A stretch of 7,257 nt of DNA, from assembly GCA_934668605.1 (NCBI GenBank), contig CAKUNY010000097.1:1-7257 (forward strand). Direction: 5' to 3'. A model generated the notes under the pieces. That model saw only the letters and a program-made list of their open reading frames with translations. It did no database searches and was not told where the DNA came from. The position numbers and the translations under genes were made by a program. The stretch is from an uncultured Oscillospiraceae bacterium (lineage in GTDB: Bacteria > Bacillota > Clostridia > Oscillospirales > Oscillospiraceae). Every line of letters begins with the position of its first letter. Position 1 is the first letter of the stretch. Below, piece by piece: positions 1-5,554 of this stretch.

Positions 1-1
1 T

Positions 2-220
2 CAGTATAAGCATGAAAATAATTTCAAGCGGTGCCTTTCAAAGCTGGACTTGGATGATGTGCGTGCAGCGATTCAACCAGCGAAAGAAATTATGAAAATG
101 AATAAAGACAACGGTAAAAGTCTGATACGCCATGGTGGATACGAATACTATGAAGACAATCCGGCTCTGACGATCCATGAAGCAGTACAAAAGATTTTGG
201 CGGCGTGCGGATTGTCCTAA
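2..220 (+). CDS. C-terminal fragment of an unrecognised protein
   Basis: An open frame enters from the left edge and ends at TAA 218-220, giving the last 72 residues of a protein. I do not recognise the family. The tail is charged and probably mostly helical, with a Lys/Glu-rich stretch (around AKEIMKMNKDNGK) and a Tyr/Asp-rich segment (YEYYEDN) before the end at AACGLS. I see no metal site, membrane segment or recombinase signature. The coding reading is supported by an uninterrupted frame and by a good intrinsic terminator about 20 bases after the stop. Hand-counted G+C for 1-220 is about 42%, clearly below the genes to the right, so it may belong to acquired DNA. It is convergent with the truncated sigK fragment. 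In B. subtilis, as I recall, the skin recombinase gene spoIVCA lies convergent beside spoIVCB, but nothing in these 72 residues shows that this protein is a recombinase. Confidence 0.6.
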   Translation, partial: QYKHENNFKRCLSKLDLDDVRAAIQPAKEIMKMNKDNGKSLIRHGGYEYYEDNPALTIHEAVQKILAACGLS

Positions 221-240
221 TTTGCAGACACATATGAAAG

Positions 241-278
241 GCTGGTTATTGCAGTGGTCATGCAATAGCCAGCTTTTT
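241..278 (+). terminator. Rho-independent terminator of the left-edge gene
   Basis: A 13-bp stem (GCTGGTTATTGCA at 241-253 with TGCAATAGCCAGC at 261-273, one G-U pair) closes a 7-base loop and is followed directly by five T at 274-278. It ends transcription of the gene stopping at 220. It would also separate that gene from the sigK fragment on the other strand. Confidence 0.9.
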
Positions 279-291
279 GCATGATTCATAA

Positions 292-495
292 CTATTCGAC
301 ATTCATGATGTGCGCCACAAGGCGCAGATTTCGCTCGATCAGGACGTTTCGCGCATCCAGATCGCCTGCCGCGCTTTTTTCGAGATAGTAGCGTTCCTCT
401 TCCAAAGTCAGGGGTTTCGGAAACGAACTGCCGGAAGAGAGTCTGAGTGAATAGAGCATGCTGCTGAGCATCAGCCACACGCCGGCGCATAGCAT
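292..495 (-). CDS. sigK: N-terminal fragment of sporulation sigma factor pro-sigma-K, interrupted gene
   Basis: This 67-residue ORF matches the start of SigK/SigE-type sporulation sigma factors. Residues 1-22 form a hydrophobic pro-sequence (LCAGVWLMLSSMLYSL), the kind removed from pro-sigma-K by the SpoIVFB protease. Then come FPKPLT, a Glu-rich segment (LEEERYYLEK), GDLDARN and NLRLVAHI (56-63), the conserved opening of sigma region 2. Family members continue with a lysine/tyrosine-rich helix (VKKY-like) and about 170 more residues; here the reading changes to MNVE and stops at TAG. No continuation is readable in any minus-strand frame of the remaining 291 bases. The start at 495 is chosen because GGAGGTGAT lies 8 bases upstream; the in-frame ATG at 510 would overlap that site. 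The coding part shows no decay, which favours a split gene restored by DNA excision over a dead relic. The gnd terminator separates it from gnd, so it should have its own sporulation promoter; the only candidate seen is a weak SigE/SigK-like -10 (ATACAGTA, 522 to 515). Confidence 0.9.
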   Translation of the reverse strand: MLCAGVWLMLSSMLYSLRLSSGSSFPKPLTLEEERYYLEKSAAGDLDARNVLIERNLRLVAHIMNVE

Positions 496-499
496 ATGC

Positions 500-508
500 A
501 TCACCTCC
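500..508 (-). promoter_or_regulatory. Strong ribosome binding site that fixes the sigK start
   Basis: GGAGGTGAT on the minus strand (508 to 500) is a full-length complement to the 16S rRNA tail. The GGAGG core is 8 bases from ATG at 495-493. It overlaps the upstream in-frame ATG at 510 and so excludes that codon as the real start. Confidence 0.85.
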
Positions 509-548
509 ATAGGCTACTGTATTCACGCCCGGCTCGTCCAAATCCCTG

Positions 549-591
549 AAAAAGCGCGCGGCAGGTATCGCGAGGGGGCGCGATACCTGCC
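549..591 (-). terminator. Rho-independent terminator of gnd
   Basis: A perfect 13-bp stem (GGCAGGTATCGCG at 560-572 with CGCGATACCTGCC at 579-591) closes a 6-base loop. Read on the minus strand it is followed by GCGCGC and then five T (549-553). The plus-strand side has no T run, so it acts for gnd. The 6-base gap between stem and T run is longer than usual and may lower efficiency. Confidence 0.8.
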
Positions 592-652
592 GGAAGCGGT
601 ATGCTGTTGTAGTGGGTCGGAATCTGCACAAATGCGCGGAAGGGGAGAGCGT

Positions 653-2104
653 TCAGGCGTTATAGGTGCTTGCGGCGGTATTGCCGCCGTGGCCTGTCCA
701 GTTGGTGTGGAAAAATACGCCGCGCGGCGCGTCCAGCCGCTCGTAGGTGTGCGCGCCAAAATAATCGCGCTGCGCCTGCAATAGATTTGCAGACAGACGC
801 TCGGTGGTGTAGCCGTCAAAATAGCTCAGCGCCGCCGTCATCGCCGGGGCCGGAACGCCGTAGGAAACAGCCGCTGCTGCGACCTTGCGCCATGCGGGAA
901 TGCGCGTTTCTATCGTGTTCTTGAAATACGGGTCGAGCAGGAGGTTCGAAAGCTCCGGATTTTTGTCATACGCTTCTTTGATCTTACCGAGGAAGACCGA
1001 GCGGATGATGCAGCCGCCACGCCACATGAGGGCGATGCCGCCGTAATTCAAGTTCCATCCATAGGTCTTGGCCGCCGTGCGCATGAGGGTGTAGCCTTGG
1101 GCGTAGGAGATGATCTTGGAGGCATAGAGCGCCTGCCGGATGGCCTCGATCATTTCCGCTTTGTCGCCGGTGAAGGCCGGAATCGTGCGGGCGTATTCTT
1201 TCGATGCTTCGACGCGCTCAGACTTCATCGCAGACAGGCAGCGCGCAAAGACCGCTTCTCCGATCAGCGTCAGCGGAACGCCTTCGTCCAGTGCAGCGAT
1301 ACCTGTCCACTTGCCGGTGCCCTTCTGGCCTGCGGTGTCGAGAATTTTTTCCACGATGGGCTCGCCGTCGGTATCCTTGTACGCGAGAATGTCGCGGGTG
1401 ATCTCAATTAAATAAGAATCCAGCTCCGTTTTGTTCCATTCCGCGAAGACCTCGTGCATTTCGTCGTCCGACATCCCAAGGAGATCGCGCATCAGCTGAT
1501 ACGCCTCGCAAATGAGCTGCATATCGCCGTACTCAATGCCGTTGTGAACCATTTTCACAAAGTGCCCCGCGCCGTTTTCGCCGACCCAGTCGCAGCAGGA
1601 GCTGCCGTCTTCGACCTTCGCGCAGATGGCTTGGAAGATGGGCTTTACATACGGCCACGCGGCAGGGCTTCCGCCCGGCATCATGCTGGGGCCTTTTAAC
1701 GCGCCTTCCTCGCCGCCGGATACGCCGGTTCCGATGTAGAGCTTGCCCTTGCTTTCTACATACGCAGTTCTGCGGATGGTGTCGGGGAAGTGGGAGTTGC
1801 CGCCGTCAATGAGGATATCACCGTCATCCAGCAGCGGCAGGAGCTTTTCAATCATGTCGTCCACAGCTTGGCCTGCCTTGACCATCATGAACACCTTGCG
1901 CGGCGTTTCGAGGCTTGCGACCAGCTCTTCGAGGCTGTGGCAGCCGATGATGTTCTTTCCTACGGCCCTGCCGTTTACAAACTTATCAACCTTTTCCGTC
2001 GTGCGGTTGAAAACCGCCACCGTGAAGCCCTTCGACTCCATGTTCATGACGAGGTTTTCGCCCATGACGGCAAGGCCAATGAGGCCAATATCTGCTTTTT
2101 TCAT
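653..2104 (-). CDS. gnd: 6-phosphogluconate dehydrogenase, decarboxylating
   Basis: Converts 6-phospho-D-gluconate to D-ribulose 5-phosphate and CO2 while reducing NAD(P)+; it is the last oxidative step of the pentose phosphate pathway and is cytosolic. The 483-residue protein has the usual family length. The N-terminal Rossmann motif is [12 protein letters not shown] (7-18), followed by NRT (33-35), which contacts the cofactor phosphate in NADP-using members. DGGNS (100-104), GVSGGEEGA (127-135) and GPSMMPGG (138-145) are substrate-domain signatures. The catalytic pair is K184 in [17 protein letters not shown] and E191. The C-terminal tail with FHTNWTG, which reaches into the partner subunit, is intact. 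The open frame extends 44 codons upstream of 2104, but that stretch covers the promoter; ATG at 2104 follows AAGGAG (2117-2112) at normal spacing and gives the canonical [10 protein letters not shown] start. It is divergent from the gntR-kinase-dehydrogenase operon and probably controlled by the same regulator through the 2152-2167 palindrome. Confidence 0.98.
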   Translation of the reverse strand: MKKADIGLIGLAVMGENLVMNMESKGFTVAVFNRTTEKVDKFVNGRAVGKNIIGCHSLEELVASLETPRKVFMMVKAGQAVDDMIEKLLPLLDDGDILIDGGNSHFPDTIRRTAYVESKGKLYIGTGVSGGEEGALKGPSMMPGGSPAAWPYVKPIFQAICAKVEDGSSCCDWVGENGAGHFVKMVHNGIEYGDMQLICEAYQLMRDLLGMSDDEMHEVFAEWNKTELDSYLIEITRDILAYKDTDGEPIVEKILDTAGQKGTGKWTGIAALDEGVPLTLIGEAVFARCLSAMKSERVEASKEYARTIPAFTGDKAEMIEAIRQALYASKIISYAQGYTLMRTAAKTYGWNLNYGGIALMWRGGCIIRSVFLGKIKEAYDKNPELSNLLLDPYFKNTIETRIPAWRKVAAAAVSYGVPAPAMTAALSYFDGYTTERLSANLLQAQRDYFGAHTYERLDAPRGVFFHTNWTGHGGNTAASTYNA

Positions 2105-2151
2105 AACATAGCTCCTTTCGCGCCGAGCGCTTTGCATCCGTTCAATCTGCA

Positions 2152-2167
2152 AACTGTTATAACAGTT
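2152..2167. promoter_or_regulatory. Operator candidate 1: perfect 16-bp palindrome in the gnd leader
   Basis: AACTGTTATAACAGTT is exactly self-complementary. It lies about 7 to 22 bases downstream of the predicted gnd transcription start, where a bound repressor would block RNA polymerase. The TGT...ACA form fits sites used by GntR proteins of the FadR/FCD group. A near copy overlaps the gntR promoter at 2320-2335, so the adjacent GntR protein is the likely ligand; that assignment is inference. Confidence 0.8.
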
Positions 2168-2180
2168 AACTTGTGCCGAC

Positions 2181-2209
2181 ATTATAGAACATAGTGCGGC
2201 AAATGTCAA
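2181..2209 (-). promoter_or_regulatory. Sigma-A promoter of gnd
   Basis: On the minus strand TTGACA (2209-2204) and TATAAT (2186-2181) are separated by exactly 17 bases: full consensus in both boxes and spacing. The predicted start is near 2174, giving a leader of about 70 bases that contains the palindrome at 2152-2167. So strong a core promoter would usually need repression to be tuned. Confidence 0.92.
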
Positions 2210-2303
2210 TATCGATCTGAAAAATTGTGGTTTCATAAGAAATATTTTGCGAAATGTATTAATACGTCGAAAATAGAGCAGACGATTTGTGAAAAAATGT
2301 GGA

Positions 2304-2331
2304 TTGCAATTATAAACTGTACTGTTATAAT
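2304..2331 (+). promoter_or_regulatory. Sigma-A promoter of the gntR-kinase-dehydrogenase operon
   Basis: TTGCAA (2304-2309) and TATAAT (2326-2331) are 16 bases apart. Transcription would start near 2338, about 48 bases before the gntR ATG. The -10 box lies inside operator candidate 2, consistent with autoregulation. Confidence 0.8.
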
Positions 2332-2340
2332 AGATAACAG
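2320..2340. promoter_or_regulatory. Operator candidate 2 over the gntR -10 box
   Basis: CTGTTATAATAG (2322-2333) differs by one base from the CTGTTATAACAG core of the perfect palindrome at 2152-2167. A further half site, ATAACAG (2334-2340), follows, so CTGTTAT and ATAACAG also form an inverted repeat with a 5-base spacer. A further ACTGT lies just upstream at 2316-2320. Occupancy would cover the -10 box and the transcription start. Confidence 0.75.
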
Positions 2341-2385
2341 AAAACAGAGGATATGCGGCAGGCGGCTGCCCGGGGAGGAAACAGA

Positions 2386-3006
2386 ATGATTATTGCCGAT
2401 ACTGTCAACGAGCAGATGCACGAACTGATCCTGAATCTGATTCTGGAACGGAAGATCAAACCGGGCGAGCGCGTCAATCCCAAGCAGATTGCGGAGGACA
2501 ACCACGTCAGCCTTATGCCCGTCAGAAACGCCTTGCAGCAGCTGACGACCGAGGGACTTCTGGAAACGCACCAAAGAGTCGGCGTGTTTGTCCGCGAATA
2601 TTCAGACCGGGAGTTGGCGCAGATCGGCGAGGTGCGAAAGCTCTACGAGCTCTATTGCCTCGAGCATTTTGCCGACCGGATCGACCGCAGCGAGGTTCTG
2701 GAGTTGTATCACCAGATTGAAAAACGCGAGCCGAGGTCGCGTGCGATGATTGCGCTCGACGAGCAGCTGCACCGCATGATTGTCGTGGCCTCCGGAAATC
2801 CGTTCCTCATCCAGCAGTACAGCGGCATGCAGAACCTCATCCGGATTCATATGTATCACGAACACGCTGACGCGGAAGCGTCCAAAAAGGCGCATCTGGA
2901 AATTCTCGAGGCGCTCTATAAGGCGAACTATTCCGGCGCCTATCTGGCGTTGGCAAACCATCTCGACGAGGTGACAAAGATGTATAAGGAGAACGAGGAA
3001 GTATGA
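2386..3006 (+). CDS. GntR-family (FCD subgroup) transcriptional regulator
   Basis: A 206-residue DNA-binding regulator. The winged helix-turn-helix spans about 5-70, with the recognition region [20 protein letters not shown] and the wing around RVGVFV. The C-terminal all-helical FCD ligand domain follows (about 75-200). Its metal-binding set is visible as D125 and H129 in ALDEQLH, H170 in KKAHLEIL and H192 in ANHLDEV, so it probably senses a small carboxylate or sugar acid with a bound metal ion. ATG 2386 is preferred to the in-frame ATG at 2353 because GGGGAGG (2372-2378) sits 7 bases upstream. Its stop overlaps the kinase start (ATGA, 3003-3006), so the two are translationally coupled. From context it likely represses its own operon and gnd and is released by gluconate, 2-ketogluconate or a phosphorylated form; the ligand is inference. 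Confidence 0.95.
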   Translation: MIIADTVNEQMHELILNLILERKIKPGERVNPKQIAEDNHVSLMPVRNALQQLTTEGLLETHQRVGVFVREYSDRELAQIGEVRKLYELYCLEHFADRIDRSEVLELYHQIEKREPRSRAMIALDEQLHRMIVVASGNPFLIQQYSGMQNLIRIHMYHEHADAEASKKAHLEILEALYKANYSGAYLALANHLDEVTKMYKENEEV

Positions 3007-4421
3007 TCGTACTGGCGCTTGAATCGAGCACGAGCTCGGCAAAGGCCATGCTCTATGATAACGAGCAGGGCGTGCTTGCCGTCAGAAGCGTGGCGTATCC
3101 CGCGAGCATCAGCGCAGGCGGTGTGTGCGACACAAAGGCGGTCACGACGCTTACGCTGGAGCTGGGGCGCGAGATTGCACAGGGACAGCCCGTGCAGGCG
3201 GTTGCCATCTGCGCAACATGGCACAGTGTGAGCCTCTGCCGGGGATCACTCGACCATCCCGGAAAGGCGTATCTCTGGAATTTTTTAGAGCCGAGCGGGC
3301 AGTGCGCGCAAATCCGGCAGGACGCGGCGCTCACAGACGAGCTATACCGCCGGACCGGCTGCATGCCGCATGTGACCTATTCCAGGCACGCACTGCGGTA
3401 CTTGGCCTCGCAGGGGGCGGATATTCAGGACGGACCATTGATCTCTCAGGGCGGTTACACGTTCCATGTGCTCACGGGTGAGTGGCGCGAGTCCATCAGT
3501 ACGATGTGCGGCTCGGGGCTTGTCAATGTCAGAACGCTTGCTTACGACGATTTTGCCGTAGAATGGACGGGAGTGAAACGCGAACAGCTGCCGCCGCTTG
3601 CAACGTTCTGCGATACTGCGCCCCTTACCGACGAGGGCGCGAAGCTTCTTGGCCTTGCACCGGGGATCCCTGTCGTTCCGGCCTTCCCGGACGGCGCGCT
3701 TAACCAACTGGCCGCCGGTGCGATGGGGCGCGGGCGGATGACGCTCTCTATCGGCACGAGCGCGGCCATACGCTTGAGCACGAATGAGCCGAAGCTGCCG
3801 GAGAACCACGCGCTCTGGTGCTATTACGGCGTGGATGGCTGGATGACGGGTGCGGCCATCGCAGGCGCGTGCAACTGTGTCAACTGGTTCATGAACCATG
3901 CGCTGGGGCAGAAGCTGCGTTTTTCTGACCTCGAAGAAGGAGCTTGGAGCGCCGAGCGGCTGCCGGTCTTTTTGCCCTTCCTCTTCGGCGAACGCTGCCC
4001 GGGCTGGAACGATGCGCGGCGCGGCGGATTCTTGGGCATTTCGCCGGAGCATGGCGCGCCGGAGCTGTACCGGGGACTGCTCGCTGGCATTGTCTGTAAT
4101 CTCTATCAGTGCTATGAAACGCTCTGCAAGACGGCGGGCGAGCCTGCCGATGTACGCGTCTCGGGCGGCGTTCTGAATTCTGCGGGATGGACGCAGATGC
4201 TTGCCGACTTTTTGCAGCGCGAGCTTCTGTGCGCAGACGAGCCGAACGCTTCGACGATTGGAGCTGCGCTTCTGGCCGCGCACGCAGCAGGGGATAAAAC
4301 GCCGTTGGAGACGGTGGGATCGGGCGCGGCGTCTCACCGGGTGCAGCCGAGACGAGAGCGGGAAGCTGCCTGCCGCAGGCTGTATACGCAGTATTTGAAA
4401 GCATATCAAACTGGCTTGTAA
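3003..4421 (+). CDS. FGGY-family carbohydrate kinase, probable gluconokinase-type
   Basis: An ATP-dependent sugar or sugar-acid kinase of 472 residues. The N-terminal phosphate-binding motif is LALESSTSSAKAMLYD (4-19). FPDGALNQLAAGA (228-240) holds the likely catalytic base D230. GTSAA (251-255) opens the C-terminal ATPase half. FLPFLFGERCPGW (323-335) and RGGFLGISPEHG (340-351) are the FGGY hallmarks, and VSGGVLNSAGWTQMLAD (386-402) is the second family signature. E7 stands where most FGGY kinases have Asp in the first motif; I believe some clostridial members share this, but cannot check. Neighbours point to a C6 sugar acid: phosphorylation of gluconate would give the Gnd substrate. The alternative is 2-ketogluconate, with the next gene reducing the product; pentulose kinases share the same fold, so the substrate is less certain than the family. 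Its start overlaps the gntR stop by 4 bases, with GAGGAAG just upstream. Confidence 0.9.
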   Translation: MIVLALESSTSSAKAMLYDNEQGVLAVRSVAYPASISAGGVCDTKAVTTLTLELGREIAQGQPVQAVAICATWHSVSLCRGSLDHPGKAYLWNFLEPSGQCAQIRQDAALTDELYRRTGCMPHVTYSRHALRYLASQGADIQDGPLISQGGYTFHVLTGEWRESISTMCGSGLVNVRTLAYDDFAVEWTGVKREQLPPLATFCDTAPLTDEGAKLLGLAPGIPVVPAFPDGALNQLAAGAMGRGRMTLSIGTSAAIRLSTNEPKLPENHALWCYYGVDGWMTGAAIAGACNCVNWFMNHALGQKLRFSDLEEGAWSAERLPVFLPFLFGERCPGWNDARRGGFLGISPEHGAPELYRGLLAGIVCNLYQCYETLCKTAGEPADVRVSGGVLNSAGWTQMLADFLQRELLCADEPNASTIGAALLAAHAAGDKTPLETVGSGAASHRVQPRREREAACRRLYTQYLKAYQTGL

Positions 4422-4440
4422 GCCATGAGTTGGAGGTATT

Positions 4441-5370
4441 ATGATGGAAAAAGTACTCATTACGCCGCGTTCCTACGGAAAATATGACAAGAGCGTGGAG
4501 GATCAGCTGAAAAACGCAGGATTTGCCGTCGTGGGCAATCCCGTGGGGCGGATCCTTACAAAAGAAGAGATGAAGACATGGATCGCCGATTGTGTGGGCG
4601 TGATCATTGGCGTTGACCCTTTGGATAAGGACGTGCTTGCCTGCGCGCCCAATCTGCGTGCAGTTTCCAAATACGGCGTCGGCACGGACAATATCGATCT
4701 GGATTACTGCAAGGAGCACGGCGTCGAGGTGACGATCACGCGCGGGGCAAATTCGCAGGCTGTCGCGGATTATGCGTTTTCCATGCTCTGCGCCTGCGCG
4801 AGAAAGATTCCGGCGATCGATAAATACTGCCATGCGCAGGACTGGACGAAGCGGATGGGGCTCGATATCTACGGCAAGAAGATCGGCATTCTCGGCCTCG
4901 GCGCAATCGGCAAGGGCGTGGCCGAGCGAGCTGCTGGCTTCCATATGGAGGTTCTGGCGTATGACGTATACTGGAACGAGGACTACGCGGCGCAGCACGG
5001 CATCCGTTATGCGAAGCCCGAGGAAATATTCAGAGAGTGCGACTTTATCAGTCTCCATCTGCCGCTCACCGAGCAGACGCATGGCATTGTCAACGAGGCG
5101 GCGTTGTCTCAGATGAAAAAGACCGCGGTTCTCATCAACACCGCGCGCGGAGAGCTCATTGATGAGGACGCGCTGGTGAAGGCGCTTCAGAGCGGTCAGA
5201 TCGCCGCAGCGGGGCTCGACGTGTTTCGTGAAGAACCGCCCAAAAATCCGGAGCTTTATCAGCTGGAAAACCTCATCATGGGCGCGCACTGCGCGGCGTC
5301 TACGCAGGGGGCGAGCATGGCGATGAGTCAGATGGCAACCGAGAATCTTGTCAGAGCACTGGTAAGATAA
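4441..5370 (+). CDS. D-2-hydroxyacid dehydrogenase (SerA/2-ketogluconate reductase-like)
   Basis: NAD(P)H-dependent oxidoreductase interconverting a 2-keto acid and a D-2-hydroxy acid. The 309-residue protein has the two-domain fold without the C-terminal ACT domain of long SerA proteins. YGVGTDNID (78-86) is the substrate-loop motif, and LGLGAIG (151-157) is the Rossmann glycine motif. D175 at the end of the second strand suggests NAD(H) preference. INTARGELIDEDAL holds catalytic R236, EEPP holds E265, and GAHCAAST holds H283, completing the Arg-Glu-His set. It would usually be annotated phosphoglycerate dehydrogenase, but sitting 19 bases after a sugar-acid kinase and opposite gnd it more plausibly reduces 2-ketogluconate or its 6-phosphate. 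GGAGG (4432-4436) is 4 bases from ATG 4441 and 7 from ATG 4444, so the second ATG may be the true start (308 residues). No clear terminator follows. Confidence 0.9.
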   Translation: MMEKVLITPRSYGKYDKSVEDQLKNAGFAVVGNPVGRILTKEEMKTWIADCVGVIIGVDPLDKDVLACAPNLRAVSKYGVGTDNIDLDYCKEHGVEVTITRGANSQAVADYAFSMLCACARKIPAIDKYCHAQDWTKRMGLDIYGKKIGILGLGAIGKGVAERAAGFHMEVLAYDVYWNEDYAAQHGIRYAKPEEIFRECDFISLHLPLTEQTHGIVNEAALSQMKKTAVLINTARGELIDEDALVKALQSGQIAAAGLDVFREEPPKNPELYQLENLIMGAHCAASTQGASMAMSQMATENLVRALVR

Positions 5371-5416
5371 GAAGGGGCTTCGCGATAGATCTACACCGGA
5401 TGTTGGGTAGGTTTAG

Positions 5417-5479
5417 TGCGAAATTTGAAAAAACTGCACCAAGTAAATCAAGAATTCTCAAAAAATTATGCGAAACTTG
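5417..5479 (+). repeat. Two copies of an 11-bp direct repeat upstream of deoR
   Basis: TGCGAAATTTG (5417-5427) and TGCGAAACTTG (5469-5479) differ at one base, and their starts are 52 bp apart, close to five helical turns, so both would face the same side of the DNA. Both lie upstream of the deoR -35 box. DeoR-family proteins often bind several separated sites, so these are candidate operators; this is unproven. Confidence 0.5.
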
Positions 5480-5489
5480 CAATACTCTC

Positions 5490-5517
5490 TTGAATTTACC
5501 GGAAAACGTGATACAAT
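5490..5517 (+). promoter_or_regulatory. Sigma-A promoter of the deoR-family gene
   Basis: TTGAAT (5490-5495) and TACAAT (5512-5517) are separated by 16 bases. The predicted start near 5524 leaves about 30 bases before ATG 5555, including the AGAGGAAG binding site. It shows the regulator can be expressed separately from the kinase operon. Confidence 0.75.
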
Positions 5518-5554
5518 AATAAGTAATAATGGGTAACTGTGAGAGGAAGACAAG

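Noticed and set aside
2..220. Calling the left-edge gene the sigK-element recombinase because of its position
   Set aside because: Position fits the B. subtilis arrangement, but the 72 visible residues carry no recognisable recombinase feature.
496..510. Earlier ATG codons (510 and 501) for the sigK fragment
   Set aside because: The GGAGGTGAT site overlaps or abuts them; only ATG 495 has proper spacing.
515..522. SigE/SigK-type promoter for the sigK fragment (ATACAGTA)
   Set aside because: The -10 resembles the consensus, but no convincing -35 is found at the right distance, and the implied start would fall almost on the ribosome binding site; kept only as a remark.
38..819. Minus- and plus-strand ORFs of 98-197 codons overlapping the sigK and gnd 3' region
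   Set aside because: They run through two terminator hairpins and the sigK fragment in other frames and have low-complexity composition.
2105..2236. 44-codon N-terminal extension of gnd in the same open frame
   Set aside because: It covers the consensus promoter and the palindrome, has no family homology, and the canonical [10 protein letters not shown] start at 2104 has its own ribosome binding site.
2353..2385. Earlier ATG for the GntR regulator
   Set aside because: It would add 11 atypical residues and place the GGGGAGG site inside the gene; ATG 2386 has correct spacing to that site.
3342..5289. Long minus-strand ORFs opposite the kinase and dehydrogenase (up to 466 codons)
   Set aside because: They are Arg/Ala/Pro-rich, show no recognisable domain, lie opposite well-identified genes, and are typical antisense open frames of GC-rich DNA.
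5386..5458. Short palindromes TAGATCTA and AGAATTCT in the gap before deoR
   Set aside because: Eight-base palindromes are expected by chance and are not repeated elsewhere in a promoter context.
5478..5517. TTGCAA as the -35 box of the deoR promoter
   Set aside because: It is about 29 bases from TACAAT, too far; TTGAAT at 5490 has a 16-base spacer.
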